A stretch of DNA of 64,000 nucleotides, taken from NCBI GenBank assembly GCA_905480645.1, contig CAJQRC010000012.1:1-64000 (forward strand), given 5' to 3'. A program made the position numbers and the translations under genes. The stretch's first letter is position 1, and each line of letters opens with the position of its first letter. This document shows, piece by piece, positions 35,542 through 44,854 of this stretch. The notes under the pieces are model-generated. The model was not told where the DNA came from, did not search any database, and saw only the letters and a program-made list of their open reading frames with translations. The stretch is from an uncultured Tateyamaria sp. (GTDB lineage Bacteria > Pseudomonadota > Alphaproteobacteria > Rhodobacterales > Rhodobacteraceae).

Positions 35542-36519
35542 ATGAAGCACTTTTTGAAAAAAGCATTGGGGACTGTAATTGCTATCCCATTGGCTATCGG
35601 ACTAACCATTAATGTGGCACAGGCTGATAAAATACATATTGCACTTGCCGAAACACCTTCAGACGAATTGGCGGCATTCTTTGTTGCTCTTGATCGGGCA
35701 AAGGCAAATGGACTTGACTACGAATGGACTGCATTCTCAGATGAAGAATTAGCAATTCAAGCGGTACTTAGTGGTCAAATGGATATTGGTTTTGGAACGC
35801 CGTATTCTGCTATGCAGCGATCTAAAGCTCCACTTCGGATCATCTTTCAACTATCTAAGTTGAAATTTTTTCCAGTCACAACAACTGCCTACTCCTCATT
35901 GGATGATATGAATGGTGAGCCCATCCTTCTGCATTCACGTGGTGGAGGTACAGACTCTATTGCTAATGTAATTGAAGATCGCATGGGTATAAAATTTGGT
36001 AAACGATCCTATGTGCCCGGCTCATCTAATCGAGTGGCGGCCCTTTTGGGTGGCCGAGCAGATGCGACAATCATTGATTTGTCAAACAAGAATAAATTGA
36101 TGCGCAGTGAAGCGGCTGACAACTTTAATGTTTTAGAAATGTTTGATGTTGATGCCAGCGATGAAGCCTTATTCGGGAACCTCGACTGGATTAAAGAAAA
36201 TGAAGAAGATGTTGCAATTTTTATAAACGCTCTCGTCAGTACTTGGCAGGATATGCATGACGACCCCACGATCATTCGTCGTGAAACCAATCCTGATGGA
36301 CCGATCGGCCAATTGCCTGCAGAAATTTTGGCTGAACTTGACGGGTTTTATGCTGATGCAGTTGCAGGTGGTTTGTATGACCCTAATGGCGGTGGTCGTA
36401 CAGCAGCAGAGGCTGATATGGAATGGTATTCTTCAGCTGGTCAGCTTGATGGGACACCAGAAACGCTGAAAATTGAAGATTTCTGGTATTTAGACCCTCT
36501 TGATGCTGCGAAAAAGTGA
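35542..36519 (+). CDS. NMT1/SsuA-type ABC importer substrate-binding protein
   Basis: The 325-residue protein has a Sec signal (about 1-28, ending AQA) and the two-lobed fold of the NMT1/THI5, sulfonate and nitrate-type binders, with the QAVLSGQMDIGFG and FEVDATIIDLS-like regions (here GGRADATIIDLS). GGGAG precedes ATG 35542. It is followed by a strong hairpin and then by permease, ATPase and a second permease. The ligand is unknown; the flanking FAH enzymes suggest an organic acid or aromatic compound. Confidence 0.85.
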   Translation: MKHFLKKALGTVIAIPLAIGLTINVAQADKIHIALAETPSDELAAFFVALDRAKANGLDYEWTAFSDEELAIQAVLSGQMDIGFGTPYSAMQRSKAPLRIIFQLSKLKFFPVTTTAYSSLDDMNGEPILLHSRGGGTDSIANVIEDRMGIKFGKRSYVPGSSNRVAALLGGRADATIIDLSNKNKLMRSEAADNFNVLEMFDVDASDEALFGNLDWIKENEEDVAIFINALVSTWQDMHDDPTIIRRETNPDGPIGQLPAEILAELDGFYADAVAGGLYDPNGGGRTAAEADMEWYSSAGQLDGTPETLKIEDFWYLDPLDAAKK

Positions 36520-36530
36520 TTTGAGTTTAC

Positions 36531-36560
36531 GATTGCCGCGCCAAATTAGGTGCGGCAATC
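36531..36560 (+). terminator. intercistronic hairpin after the NMT1-type SBP gene
   Basis: GATTGCCGC (36531-36539) pairs perfectly with GCGGCAATC (36552-36560), loop 12 bases, starting 11 bases after the stop. No T run; probably an mRNA 3' stabiliser or partial terminator. Confidence 0.65.
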
Positions 36561-36587
36561 TCCTCCAAAATCGAAAGCCTTATATAG

Positions 36588-37349
36588 ATGATTAGTCGTG
36601 CAAATCTTCTTAAAGTTCTTTCTGCTTTCTTGTTGTGCGGCGCTTGGGAGATAGCAGGCCGTATCCCGGTCAGTTATGCTTTTCCAACTTTCTTGGACTC
36701 CATGCGGGCTTTCTTTGAAATGATTGGTAACGGGGTAATGCTTGCAGCCTATAAAGAAACACTGCGGCCACTGGTCATTGGGATTGTGATATCGGCGGTT
36801 CTTGGCATTGGACTGGGCCTTTGGGTTGGGTTGAACAATTTTTTTGATTGGCTGTTTTCTCCAATCTTCATAGTTATGCAAGCAGCACCTTTGGCAGCTT
36901 TGATTCCGTTATTAGTGTTGGCCTACGGTATTGGACTGACCTCAAAGGTTTTGGTAGTTTGTATCATGGCGATGCCGGTGATTGTTTTGAATACCAGTGG
37001 TGCAGTTCGAAACACACCTGAATCGTTTAAAGAAATGGGGAAGTCATTTCTTGCCTCTCGTACTTCGGTACTGTTACGGATTGTAATCCCAGCGGCTTCA
37101 CCTGTCATATTTGCAGGTCTTCGACTTGGCGTTTCAGCGGGCTTTATTGGTGCCATCTTGGCGGAGCTTAAGATCACTCCAACTGGAGTTGGTGATATTA
37201 TTACTTACAGTCGTTCAATTGCTGATTATCCAAGTATGTATGCTGCAATCTTCTCAATCATCCTTCTTGCAGTGCTTTTTTTAAATTTGTTGGAAAAGAT
37301 TGAAACTATTCTCTTTAAAGGAAATCAACGTGGCTATGTCTCAGATTAA
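36588..37349 (+). CDS. ABC importer permease A (SsuC/TauC-like)
   Basis: The 253-residue protein has about six membrane segments and the permease loop NTPESFKEMGKSFLASRTSVLLRIVIPAA region that docks on the ATPase. It belongs to the nitrate/sulfonate/taurine permease class. The ATPase gene overlaps its 3' end. A second, different permease follows the ATPase, so the membrane channel is probably a heterodimer. Confidence 0.9.
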   Translation: MISRANLLKVLSAFLLCGAWEIAGRIPVSYAFPTFLDSMRAFFEMIGNGVMLAAYKETLRPLVIGIVISAVLGIGLGLWVGLNNFFDWLFSPIFIVMQAAPLAALIPLLVLAYGIGLTSKVLVVCIMAMPVIVLNTSGAVRNTPESFKEMGKSFLASRTSVLLRIVIPAASPVIFAGLRLGVSAGFIGAILAELKITPTGVGDIITYSRSIADYPSMYAAIFSIILLAVLFLNLLEKIETILFKGNQRGYVSD

Positions 37350-38136
37350 AGAAGATTCAAATCAGACTGAGGTAGTAAAGTCCGAAAGTGCTGTTTCCGT
37401 TAAAAATATCACGAAAAACTATGGCGATATAGAAGCACTTCGCGATATGTCACTAGAATTTCCCCGTGGCCAATTAACATCACTTTTGGGCCCATCAGGT
37501 TGTGGTAAGACAACTCTCTTGAAAATCATTGCGGGGCTTCTTGAGCCTTCATCGGGTTATGTCGAGGTCAACGGGAAAAGTGTAACAGGTCCAGGACCGG
37601 ATAGGGCGTTTGTTTTTCAGGATTTTGCGCTGCTGCCCTGGGCAACTGTTCTTAATAATGTTGCATTTGGCTTGGAAATGCGTGGTGTTGCGAAATCAGA
37701 GAGAGAGTCTATTGCCGAAAAGTACATTGGCGACGTTGGGCTTGCAGGTTTTGAAAATAGTTACCCACACGAACTTTCTGGCGGCATGCGCCAACGTGTT
37801 GGCCTTGCTCGTGCCTTGTCCGTAGACTCAGACGTGTTGTTAATGGATGAACCATTTTCAGCCGTTGATGAACAAACAAGACGCAAGTTTCAGGAAGACT
37901 TGTTAAGCCTTGTTCAAAACGAAAACAAAACATTTCTTTTCGTTACTCACTCCATAGAAGAGGCAGTCTATGTATCTGACCAGATAGCGATCCTGCTACC
38001 GCGTCCAAGCCGCGTTTCAGAAATCATTCGTCCTTCAAGCTTTCGGGGCAAGGGCGTCGATAACATTCGTAGAGACCCTGAGTATTTAGATATAGTGGAT
38101 GATATCTGGTCCTCTTTGCGTACTTATGTCGAATAG
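37330..38136 (+). CDS. ABC importer ATPase (SsuB/TauB-like)
   Basis: The 268-residue ATPase has Walker A GPSGCGKTT, Q-loop VFQDFALLPW, signature LSGGMRQR, Walker B LLMDEPFSAVD and H-loop VTHSIEEA, all intact and typical of nitrate/taurine importers. GTG 37330 is seven bases after AAGGA and is preferred; ATG 37336 is two codons further. The gene start lies inside the end of permease A, so the two are translationally coupled. A short N-terminal extension of about 25 residues precedes the ATPase fold. Confidence 0.92.
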   Translation: MAMSQIKEDSNQTEVVKSESAVSVKNITKNYGDIEALRDMSLEFPRGQLTSLLGPSGCGKTTLLKIIAGLLEPSSGYVEVNGKSVTGPGPDRAFVFQDFALLPWATVLNNVAFGLEMRGVAKSERESIAEKYIGDVGLAGFENSYPHELSGGMRQRVGLARALSVDSDVLLMDEPFSAVDEQTRRKFQEDLLSLVQNENKTFLFVTHSIEEAVYVSDQIAILLPRPSRVSEIIRPSSFRGKGVDNIRRDPEYLDIVDDIWSSLRTYVE

Positions 38137-38145
38137 GGGATAAAT

Positions 38146-38898
38146 ATGTATTTATTTGGGTATAGGCTCCCGGGCATGTCGTCATTAATCCTCTGGGGAC
38201 TGCTATGGGAGATTGTCGGGCGCGCAAAACTCACTTTTTTTGTACCACCTCTAAGTGAGGTAATAGAAACTTTGTTTTCAATTATAGGAACGCCCGCCTT
38301 TCAAAAAGCATTACTGGAGACAGCCTATGCTTTTTCTTTTGGTGTATTCTTTGCTGTTGTTATTGGGATTGTTGTAGGTATCTTAATGGGCAAAAACAGG
38401 CTGTTAGATGAGCTGCTATTGCCTTGGGTTAACGTCTTTCTTAGTGCGCCACTTACAGCATTAGTGCCTGTACTAATGGTATTATTCGGTTTTGGAATGC
38501 AGTCGATTATCATAACCACTGCGCTGTTTGCGGTTTGGATAATTATTTTAAATTCTAGAGCGGGTGTAAAACAGATCAACCGATCTTTAGTTGATATGGC
38601 TAATAGTTTTGGGGCGTCTCCCATGGATGCCTTCTTCAAAATCTACTTTTGGGCTGCGTTACCTGAGATCTTAGGCGGTGTTCGGATTGGTATAATCCGA
38701 GCTGTAAAAGGCGTCATTATTGGTCAGCTTCTTATTTCAATTGTAGGCTTTGGGGCTTTGTTCGAACTATACTCAGCCAACTTTTTAATGGCGCATTTCT
38801 GGGCAGTTTTGATAGTATTATTTGCTCTTGCATTCACAATTTCTGAATTTTTGGCCTATTTGGAAAGACGAGTATCTTATTATGCCGCTAAAAGATAA
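38146..38898 (+). CDS. ABC importer permease B (SsuC/TauC-like)
   Basis: The 250-residue permease has about six membrane segments and the docking loop NRSLVDMANSFGASPMDAFF. AGGGG lies before ATG 38146, 10 bases after the ATPase stop. It differs clearly from permease A over its whole length, so the importer has two different transmembrane subunits, less common for this class, where one gene usually gives a homodimer. Confidence 0.9.
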   Translation: MYLFGYRLPGMSSLILWGLLWEIVGRAKLTFFVPPLSEVIETLFSIIGTPAFQKALLETAYAFSFGVFFAVVIGIVVGILMGKNRLLDELLLPWVNVFLSAPLTALVPVLMVLFGFGMQSIIITTALFAVWIIILNSRAGVKQINRSLVDMANSFGASPMDAFFKIYFWAALPEILGGVRIGIIRAVKGVIIGQLLISIVGFGALFELYSANFLMAHFWAVLIVLFALAFTISEFLAYLERRVSYYAAKR

Positions 38899-39018
38899 CG
38901 AGATCTTCTGGTATTGGCGAAGTTAAATTATCAGGTTTTAATGTCACGATTTAAGTGGCAATCCCAATCACAAAACCTTTGAATTTATAATCTGCAATAT
39001 AAAAAATAGGAAGACGAG

Positions 39019-39891
39019 ATGAGATTTTTAGTTGGTCAAGTCAATGAAGGCACTGCAGTTTTTTTATTGTCTGGGAATAGCGCTATAAACCTAACGGAAC
39101 AGGACCCGTCCATCGGTTCGGATTTAATGGGTATTATTAAGGCTGGGATGACACTGTCCGATCTGGAAAGTCGAGTGGTTGGAGCAAAAAGTGTGCCTCT
39201 AGACACAATTAAGCCGGCATTGCCCGTTGTTTCACCAGGGATGATCATGTGTCTTGGTTTGAACTATGTTGATCATATCAAAGAGGGTGGATATGACATT
39301 CCAGAATATCCTGTATTTTTTATGCGGGGCCCTAAATCGTTAATGCCAGCCGGTGCGCCCATGATCCGTCCTGTGTGTTCTGAACAATTGGATTATGAAG
39401 CGGAGTTAATGGTAATTATTGGTAAAGGTGGAAAACATATTTCTGAATCTGACGCTTTGAACCATGTTTTTGGTTACACTATATTCAACGATGGATCTGT
39501 ACGTGAATACCAACGTAAGACTCCTCAATGGACCGCTGGTAAAAACTTTGACTCAACCGGCGCTGTTGGCCCCATCGTTGTAACTCCTGACGAGCTGCCT
39601 GTAGGTGGCGAAGGGTTGAAAATTGAGGCCCGTGTTGGTGATGAAATTCTGCAAAGTGCATCGACATCAGATATGATGTGGTCGGTCGCACGAACAATTG
39701 TAGCAATATCAGAGTTTGCTACGCTCTCTGAGGGTGACTTGATCGCCATGGGCACGCCTCCTGGCGTTGGTCACGCTAAAAATCCACCACGTTGGTTGAC
39801 CAATGGCGAAACTGTAGAAGTAGAAATTGAAGGAATTGGCATATGTTCAAATCCTATTGTGGATGAAGTTACATTCAACAAGTCAGGTTGA
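39019..39891 (+). CDS. fumarylacetoacetate hydrolase family protein 2
   Basis: The 290-residue protein has an N-terminal cap domain (about 1-65) and an FAH catalytic domain opening with CLGLNYVDHIKEGG; metal ligands are in LDYEAELMVIIG and IFNDGSVREYQ; AMGTPPGVGHAKNPP closes the site. The length and cap are like 2,4-diketo-3-deoxy sugar acid hydrolases and ureidoglycolate-lyase-like proteins. GGAAGACG precedes the ATG. It follows the importer operon after a 120-base gap and probably acts on the imported compound or its product. Confidence 0.88.
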   Translation: MRFLVGQVNEGTAVFLLSGNSAINLTEQDPSIGSDLMGIIKAGMTLSDLESRVVGAKSVPLDTIKPALPVVSPGMIMCLGLNYVDHIKEGGYDIPEYPVFFMRGPKSLMPAGAPMIRPVCSEQLDYEAELMVIIGKGGKHISESDALNHVFGYTIFNDGSVREYQRKTPQWTAGKNFDSTGAVGPIVVTPDELPVGGEGLKIEARVGDEILQSASTSDMMWSVARTIVAISEFATLSEGDLIAMGTPPGVGHAKNPPRWLTNGETVEVEIEGIGICSNPIVDEVTFNKSG

Positions 39892-40234
39892 TTTGATCTG
39901 ATCTGGTTTCGCTAGCAGCACGTGAGCTAATTATAAAAAAATCAACTCTGGCATATCAAGTGCCTTAAATTAATTTCAGTAAAATTCATCATTTATACCC
40001 ATTTTGGAATGCTGTTATGGAAAATTTTTTATAGGACTCTATTATTAGGCAACCATGCTCTTATTTTTTTCATATCAATATTGGATATAAGAAATTTAAT
40101 AGATATGACCATAATTTGGGTGATTAATACCGTGAGCTTGTAATAATTTAACAATGGTTTGATTCTATTTGTAAAACTGCTCTTGGTGAACTATTATTAA
40201 TATTCACTTTGTCATTGTCTAGTCGTAGGGGCTT
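39892..40234 (+). other. 343-bp AT-rich gene-free region
   Basis: No ORF, RNA gene or terminator could be supported here. Confidence 0.5.
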
Positions 40235-40243
40235 GTGACTGTT

Positions 40244-40633
40244 ATGAAATTTTTTGTTAAACTGTCAGGTGTTTTAGCTAGTGTTGCAATGCTTTCAGGG
40301 TGTAGTACGCCTCAAGAAGATTGTATCTCTGGGGCCACTAAGGATTACAGAAGTCTTCAAGCATCTATCGCTGAGACCAGTGATAATGTTTCAAGAGGAT
40401 ATGCTGTGCATAGCCAAAGCGTGCCATATACTTACGCAGGTAGCTGCTACGATTATAATACCCAGTTATATTACACTTGCCCTCAGACCGGTTATCGCAC
40501 CCAAGAATCTCCAGTGGCAATTGATGTAAATCAAGAACGAAAAAAGCTTGCAGAATTTAATAAGCTTTTACCTAAATATAAAGATCGGGCTGATCGAGCT
40601 GTAGCTCAATGTAAAGTTCAATATCCAGAATAA
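40244..40633 (+). CDS. small lipoprotein of unknown function
   Basis: The product of about 129 residues has a lipoprotein signal with lipobox LSGC and four further cysteines, one pair in CYDYNTQLYYTC. The second half is a charged helix. ATG 40244 lies 12 bases after TAGGGG; GTG 40235 is the alternative. Family not recognised. It precedes the lytic transglycosylase gene by 343 bases and may belong to the same envelope function. Confidence 0.65.
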   Translation: MKFFVKLSGVLASVAMLSGCSTPQEDCISGATKDYRSLQASIAETSDNVSRGYAVHSQSVPYTYAGSCYDYNTQLYYTCPQTGYRTQESPVAIDVNQERKKLAEFNKLLPKYKDRADRAVAQCKVQYPE

Positions 40634-40976
40634 TGACATTGAATTTTAAAGGCGGTGGTAGAGGCTCTCTGCTTAAGCCCTACAAAATTAACTAACCTGC
40701 TGCAGTTTTAGCTGGCTAACGTTTTAGTTCAGATACGCCTCATTTTCTGTTTAAAAGTAAAAGTAAAAGTATTTTCAGGATGATATCCGTAATGAACTAT
40801 CAGGCTCTAATTACTTTTGCGTTATAATTTTCATTTTTCCACTTAGTTACGGCGGTGGGGTAAGGTGGACTGGTTAATGGTTTTACATAGTTGATTAAAA
40901 TATAAGGTTAGAAAGACTAGCACTTAAAAATTGAATATAAGATAACCGTACATCCAAGCTTGATGGGAGATTATTC
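40634..40976 (+). other. 343-bp gene-free region with AAAAGT triplicate
   Basis: Holds three tandem AAAAGT units at 40753-40770 and otherwise AT-rich sequence. GGGAGA lies before the ATG at 40977. Confidence 0.5.
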
Positions 40977-42107
40977 ATGACGATTGATAGAAGAATATTT
41001 AGCTTAGGGCTTGTGGGTCTGACGCTGGCTGGATGTTCTGGAGAAGGGGAAGGAGCAGCTGTTTCGTCTGGGTTACCGAATGATTTAAGACCAGCTCGAA
41101 ATTCAGGTTATGATAATTGGGTTGCAACCTTTAGAGAAAGAGCTGCCCGACAGGGTTTTTCTCAAGAACTTCTTTCAAATTCTTTTAGAGGTACAGGGTA
41201 CCTGCCTGGTGTAATTAAAAGAGATCGTAATCAGGTAGAATTTAAAAAATCTCTTGAAGATTATTTGTCAATAGCCGTCTCTGATGAACGCGTTTTAAAG
41301 GGACGTGCCGCCTTCTCAAGACACCAATCAAGTCTCAAAGCTATCGAGGACGCCTATGGGGTAAGCGCCTACATTGTAACTGCAATTTGGGGTCTGGAGA
41401 GTTTCTATGGAGAAAGACGTGGGGATGTTCCAGTGATATCTGCCACCTCAACACTGGCTTATGATGGCCGCCGTGGCGATTTTTTTGAAAAACAATTAAT
41501 TGCAGCGTTAAAAATCTTAAAATATGGAGATACAACATCTGCAAATTTAAAGGGCAGCTGGGCAGGAGCTATGGGACATACGCAGTTTATCCCAACTTCC
41601 TATCTTTCCTTTGCAGTCGATTTCACCGGTGATGGCCGACGTGATATCTGGTCCTCAGACCCGAGTGATGCTCTTGCATCCACCGCTGCATATCTATCTA
41701 AAAATGGATGGAAAAAAGGTCTTCGATGGGGTGATGAAGTTGTAAATGGCTCCCCGTCTGGGACAATTATTCAACCCCAAGCAGATGGCCCACGCTTTTC
41801 AACTACAGCTAACTTTCGGGTCATTAAAAGTTACAATAACTCAGATGCTTACGCTATTGGTGTTGGTCATCTTGCAGATCGTATTGCAGGAGCTGCTGGT
41901 TTGCGTACAAGCTTTCCACCTGACGAATATGGTATGACAAAGAATGATAGAATTGCACTGCAAAAAAGCCTTACAAAAAGTGGCTTTGATACTGGTGGAT
42001 CCGACGGAGTTATAGGGCCTAAAACAATACAAGCTATAAGTGATTATCAGAGAAGTAGAGGGCTGGCAGTTACAGGAAAGCCTACACTTTCTATGATAGA
42101 TACATAG
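40977..42107 (+). CDS. lytic murein transglycosylase, MltB type, with peptidoglycan-binding domain
   Basis: The 376-residue lipoprotein (lipobox LTLAGC) has an SLT-3/MltB catalytic domain: catalytic Glu141 in IWGLESFYG, then GAMGHTQFIPTSY and the DFTGDGRRDIW calcium-like loop. A peptidoglycan-binding type 1 domain occupies about residues 315-376 (LQKSLTKSGFDTGGSDGVIG). It cleaves the glycan strands of peptidoglycan at the outer or inner membrane. The neighbouring DUF882 and L,D-transpeptidase genes also act on the cell wall. Confidence 0.93.
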   Translation: MTIDRRIFSLGLVGLTLAGCSGEGEGAAVSSGLPNDLRPARNSGYDNWVATFRERAARQGFSQELLSNSFRGTGYLPGVIKRDRNQVEFKKSLEDYLSIAVSDERVLKGRAAFSRHQSSLKAIEDAYGVSAYIVTAIWGLESFYGERRGDVPVISATSTLAYDGRRGDFFEKQLIAALKILKYGDTTSANLKGSWAGAMGHTQFIPTSYLSFAVDFTGDGRRDIWSSDPSDALASTAAYLSKNGWKKGLRWGDEVVNGSPSGTIIQPQADGPRFSTTANFRVIKSYNNSDAYAIGVGHLADRIAGAAGLRTSFPPDEYGMTKNDRIALQKSLTKSGFDTGGSDGVIGPKTIQAISDYQRSRGLAVTGKPTLSMIDT

Positions 42108-42223
42108 CAGAAGTATTTTTATTGTAAGTGGTTCATTAAAACTCTGAAGTTAATGCCTTCAGTTTAAAGATTTTTATAATTAAGAAATTATTATCACATG
42201 TATGAATTATTTCAACAATTCCA

Positions 42224-42238
42224 AACCCTGATAGGGTT
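42224..42238. terminator. small hairpin between convergent cell-wall genes
   Basis: AACCCT-GAT-AGGGTT, a 6-bp perfect stem in the gap between the convergent MltB and DUF882 genes. T runs are poor on both sides. Confidence 0.3.
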
Positions 42239-42333
42239 GAGAGTTTCATATGCAGTCGGTACGGGACATCTAGAAATACCGCTTAAAATATAACTCTGAT
42301 TTCACGATATATAAATTAAGTCGACTTTGTTGG

Positions 42334-42903
42334 TTAACCGCCCCAAGTGCGGACAACGCCACAATCCATATGAACAAAGTTGGAGCGTGAGTATTTACCA
42401 ACTCCTCCGCCTTGGCATGCTTTAGCAGCACGAGCAATTTGTGAAACTGAACGTGAGGACATTCTAAGATCAGCTGCCTGGCCTTTGATATGTAATGAGT
42501 TCTTCGCAACTCTGCGGGAGCGCCTACGCAGTAATGCATTGGTTTTCGCGCTACGGTAACCCGAGAGCAGCATGTAGGGTTCTCTGACTTCCATAAGATT
42601 ATGCGCTGCTGACATAATATCGATAGTGCGCAGATCAATTTTTTTTACGCTATCTGTACGCCAATCTCGCATAAAATAATTAACTTCTTTTATGGCATCT
42701 TTGATATACTTGCCTTCAATCCAGTATATCATATCTATTCTCTCGCCTGTTCTGCCCGAGTACATCCGTATCCGGCGAATGTCGCCAGACCCCCGTAAGA
42801 ACCCAGCTGCGTTGGAGAAAGTTGGCGCTGCTACAATTGCTGTTGCTGCAAAAGCACCAAGCAAAGCTCGGCGATTTATGCCCGTAGAGAGTTCTTGCGT
42901 CAT
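42334..42903 (-). CDS. DUF882/peptidase M15-like protein with Tat signal
   Basis: The 189-residue protein starts with a Tat-type signal (NRRALLGAFAATAIVAA) and has the DUF882 zinc-site pattern: SGYRSAKTN, then SLHIKGQAADLRM and FVHMDCG. Relatives such as YcbK resemble D,D- or L,D-carboxypeptidases of peptidoglycan. ATG 42903 places the twin-arginine signal at the N-terminus; an upstream start is unlikely. It is divergent from an L,D-transpeptidase gene, a layout often seen in this bacterial group, suggesting they act together on wall cross-links. Confidence 0.85.
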   Translation of the reverse strand: MTQELSTGINRRALLGAFAATAIVAAPTFSNAAGFLRGSGDIRRIRMYSGRTGERIDMIYWIEGKYIKDAIKEVNYFMRDWRTDSVKKIDLRTIDIMSAAHNLMEVREPYMLLSGYRSAKTNALLRRRSRRVAKNSLHIKGQAADLRMSSRSVSQIARAAKACQGGGVGKYSRSNFVHMDCGVVRTWGG

Positions 42904-43216
42904 AATATTACTTCGTCCTGTAACCCTAAAGCGCCTGTGATGTTCCACTGGCTTTCAACAATCATCCCCAGATTGGTTATTTATGGCATAAAGTGATTCG
43001 TTATCCAAGTGATGGATAAGGAAACTCTGAGAATACAAGAATTTTAGGCAAAATTTTGCGCATATAAAAATATTAAGCGCCACTCTCGCGGGAAGCGATG
43101 CAGCAGTGCATCATAGCGAGGAAGGCTTTGCTGGTGATGTCAAAATGCATGGACAAGTTGTGTTATACATTAGATTAAATAATTACACTGAACGCAATAT
43201 TTCAAGAGGTTAGGTG
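42904..43216. other. 313-bp divergent promoter region
   Basis: Lies between the DUF882 and L,D-transpeptidase genes. AGAGGT at 43205-43210 is the ribosome site of the latter. No other gene or operator recognised. Confidence 0.5.
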
Positions 43217-44824
43217 ATGGATTCTGCTATTACGCAGCTTAGGGTCTTTGTTTTTGGGGCAATAGCGGCCTTTATTCTGGTAGGGTTGCCGAATAACGCA
43301 TCTTCTCAGGTAACTGCTTTTAAACAAGCTATTGCAGAGGCAGCGTCTACAGATGCAGACATTGCCTCATTTTATAAAGGGGTTGCTTATCAAAGCCTTT
43401 GGACTGGTGCTTCTGATTTAGAACAACAGCGTCGCATAGAGCTTTTTAAAGCTCTATCACGCGCAGTAAATCATGGTTTGCCGATTGCGCAATACGATAT
43501 TGCTGGTCTGCGAGCTCAAATGAAAGCTGCAAATAGCCCACGCGAACGCGGCTTGGTGGAAGTTGAAATTAGCCGTACTTTTCTGCAGTATGTTCGTGAC
43601 ATACAAACTGGTGTTTTGGTGCCAGGCCGGGTCGACAAGGCCATCGCACGTCAAGTCGATTACAAAGATCGCACGTCTTCTTTAGTCAATTTCTCCGTTT
43701 CTTCTCCATCCGACTTTTTTAAAGCTTTGGCACCCAAGACATTTGAATACACTTCTTTAATGAGCGAAAAGTTGCGATTAGAGCGAGTGTTAGCTGATGG
43801 TGGTTGGGGGCCTAAAGTTTCAGCAGAAGTTTTAAAGCCTGGCCAAGCGGGTCCTCAAGTGGCTGCCATGCGTGATCGATTAGTTGCAATGGGATTTCTA
43901 ATGCGGACAAACGGTCAACATTACGATGCTAAAATGCAGTCCGCGGTGCAAAAATTTCAAACAGCACATGGTTTGGCTGCTGACGGCGTTGCTGGGGCTA
44001 GTACTATTGGCGAAATTAACAAAGGTGTTGAAACGCGTCTTAAATCCATCATAGTTTCAATGGAACGAGAGCGCTGGATGGAAAAAACACGAGGTAATCG
44101 CCACGTTTTAGTTAATATTCCAGATTTCACCGCCAAAATTATAGACAGTGGAAAAGTTACATTTTCAACCCGCTCGGTAGTGGGTGCATTCCGCACGGGC
44201 CGATTAACTCCAGAATTCTCCGATGTTATGGAGTTTCTAATTATTAATCCGAGCTGGCACGTACCTCGATCTATTATCACAAAAGAATATCTGCCTCAGC
44301 TTCAAGATGATCCAAACGCAGTAAGCCACATAGAAATAACAGATAGAAGGGGCCAGCGGGTTGATAGAAGCGTGGTGGATTTCACGCAGTTTACGTCCAA
44401 GGATTTCCCTTTTGCAATGCGGCAGCCTCCCAGTAAAGGTAATGCTTTGGGTCTTGTCAAATTTATGTTTCCTAATCGTCATAATATTTATTTACATGAT
44501 ACACCGCAAAAGAGTCTTTTTGCTCGAGAAGTGCGTGCTTTCAGCCATGGATGTGTTCGCCTTGGCGATCCATTTGATTTTGCTTATGCTATTTTGGCCA
44601 AACAAGAAGGTAATCCCAAAGATTTTTTTCAGAAAGTATTATCGACACGTAAAGAGACAAGAGTGGATTTAATAAGCCCTGTGCCAGTCCATATAGTATA
44701 CAGAACTGCTTTTATTAATGATAAAGGCCAAGCGCAGTATCGCCGTGATATTTATGGGCGGAATGATCGTATTTGGAAAGCTCTTGTTGACGAAGGAGTG
44801 GTATTAAGCTCTCTTCAGGGCTAG
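43217..44824 (+). CDS. L,D-transpeptidase (YcbB/LdtD-like)
   Basis: The 535-residue exported protein has an N-terminal hydrophobic signal, an L,D-transpeptidase scaffold domain, a peptidoglycan-binding type 1 domain (about 205-270) and a YkuD catalytic domain with HGCVRLGDP (catalytic Cys446, His444). The capping insert and overall length match YcbB rather than the small YbiS class. It makes 3-3 cross-links in peptidoglycan or attaches lipoproteins. ATG 43217 is preferred to the adjacent GTG at 43214. Followed by lpxD with a 30-base gap. Confidence 0.92.
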   Translation: MDSAITQLRVFVFGAIAAFILVGLPNNASSQVTAFKQAIAEAASTDADIASFYKGVAYQSLWTGASDLEQQRRIELFKALSRAVNHGLPIAQYDIAGLRAQMKAANSPRERGLVEVEISRTFLQYVRDIQTGVLVPGRVDKAIARQVDYKDRTSSLVNFSVSSPSDFFKALAPKTFEYTSLMSEKLRLERVLADGGWGPKVSAEVLKPGQAGPQVAAMRDRLVAMGFLMRTNGQHYDAKMQSAVQKFQTAHGLAADGVAGASTIGEINKGVETRLKSIIVSMERERWMEKTRGNRHVLVNIPDFTAKIIDSGKVTFSTRSVVGAFRTGRLTPEFSDVMEFLIINPSWHVPRSIITKEYLPQLQDDPNAVSHIEITDRRGQRVDRSVVDFTQFTSKDFPFAMRQPPSKGNALGLVKFMFPNRHNIYLHDTPQKSLFAREVRAFSHGCVRLGDPFDFAYAILAKQEGNPKDFFQKVLSTRKETRVDLISPVPVHIVYRTAFINDKGQAQYRRDIYGRNDRIWKALVDEGVVLSSLQG

Positions 44825-44854
44825 GCTGATTTGTCTTGCTTGGTCAGGAGTTGA

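Noticed and set aside
40753-40770. three tandem AAAAGT units
   Set aside because: Too short and AT-rich to be called a functional repeat; listed only as content of the gap.
42270-42638. minus-strand 122-codon ORF over the DUF882 gene
   Set aside because: Shadow of the DUF882 coding region in another frame; the real gene has a Tat signal and conserved zinc-site residues.
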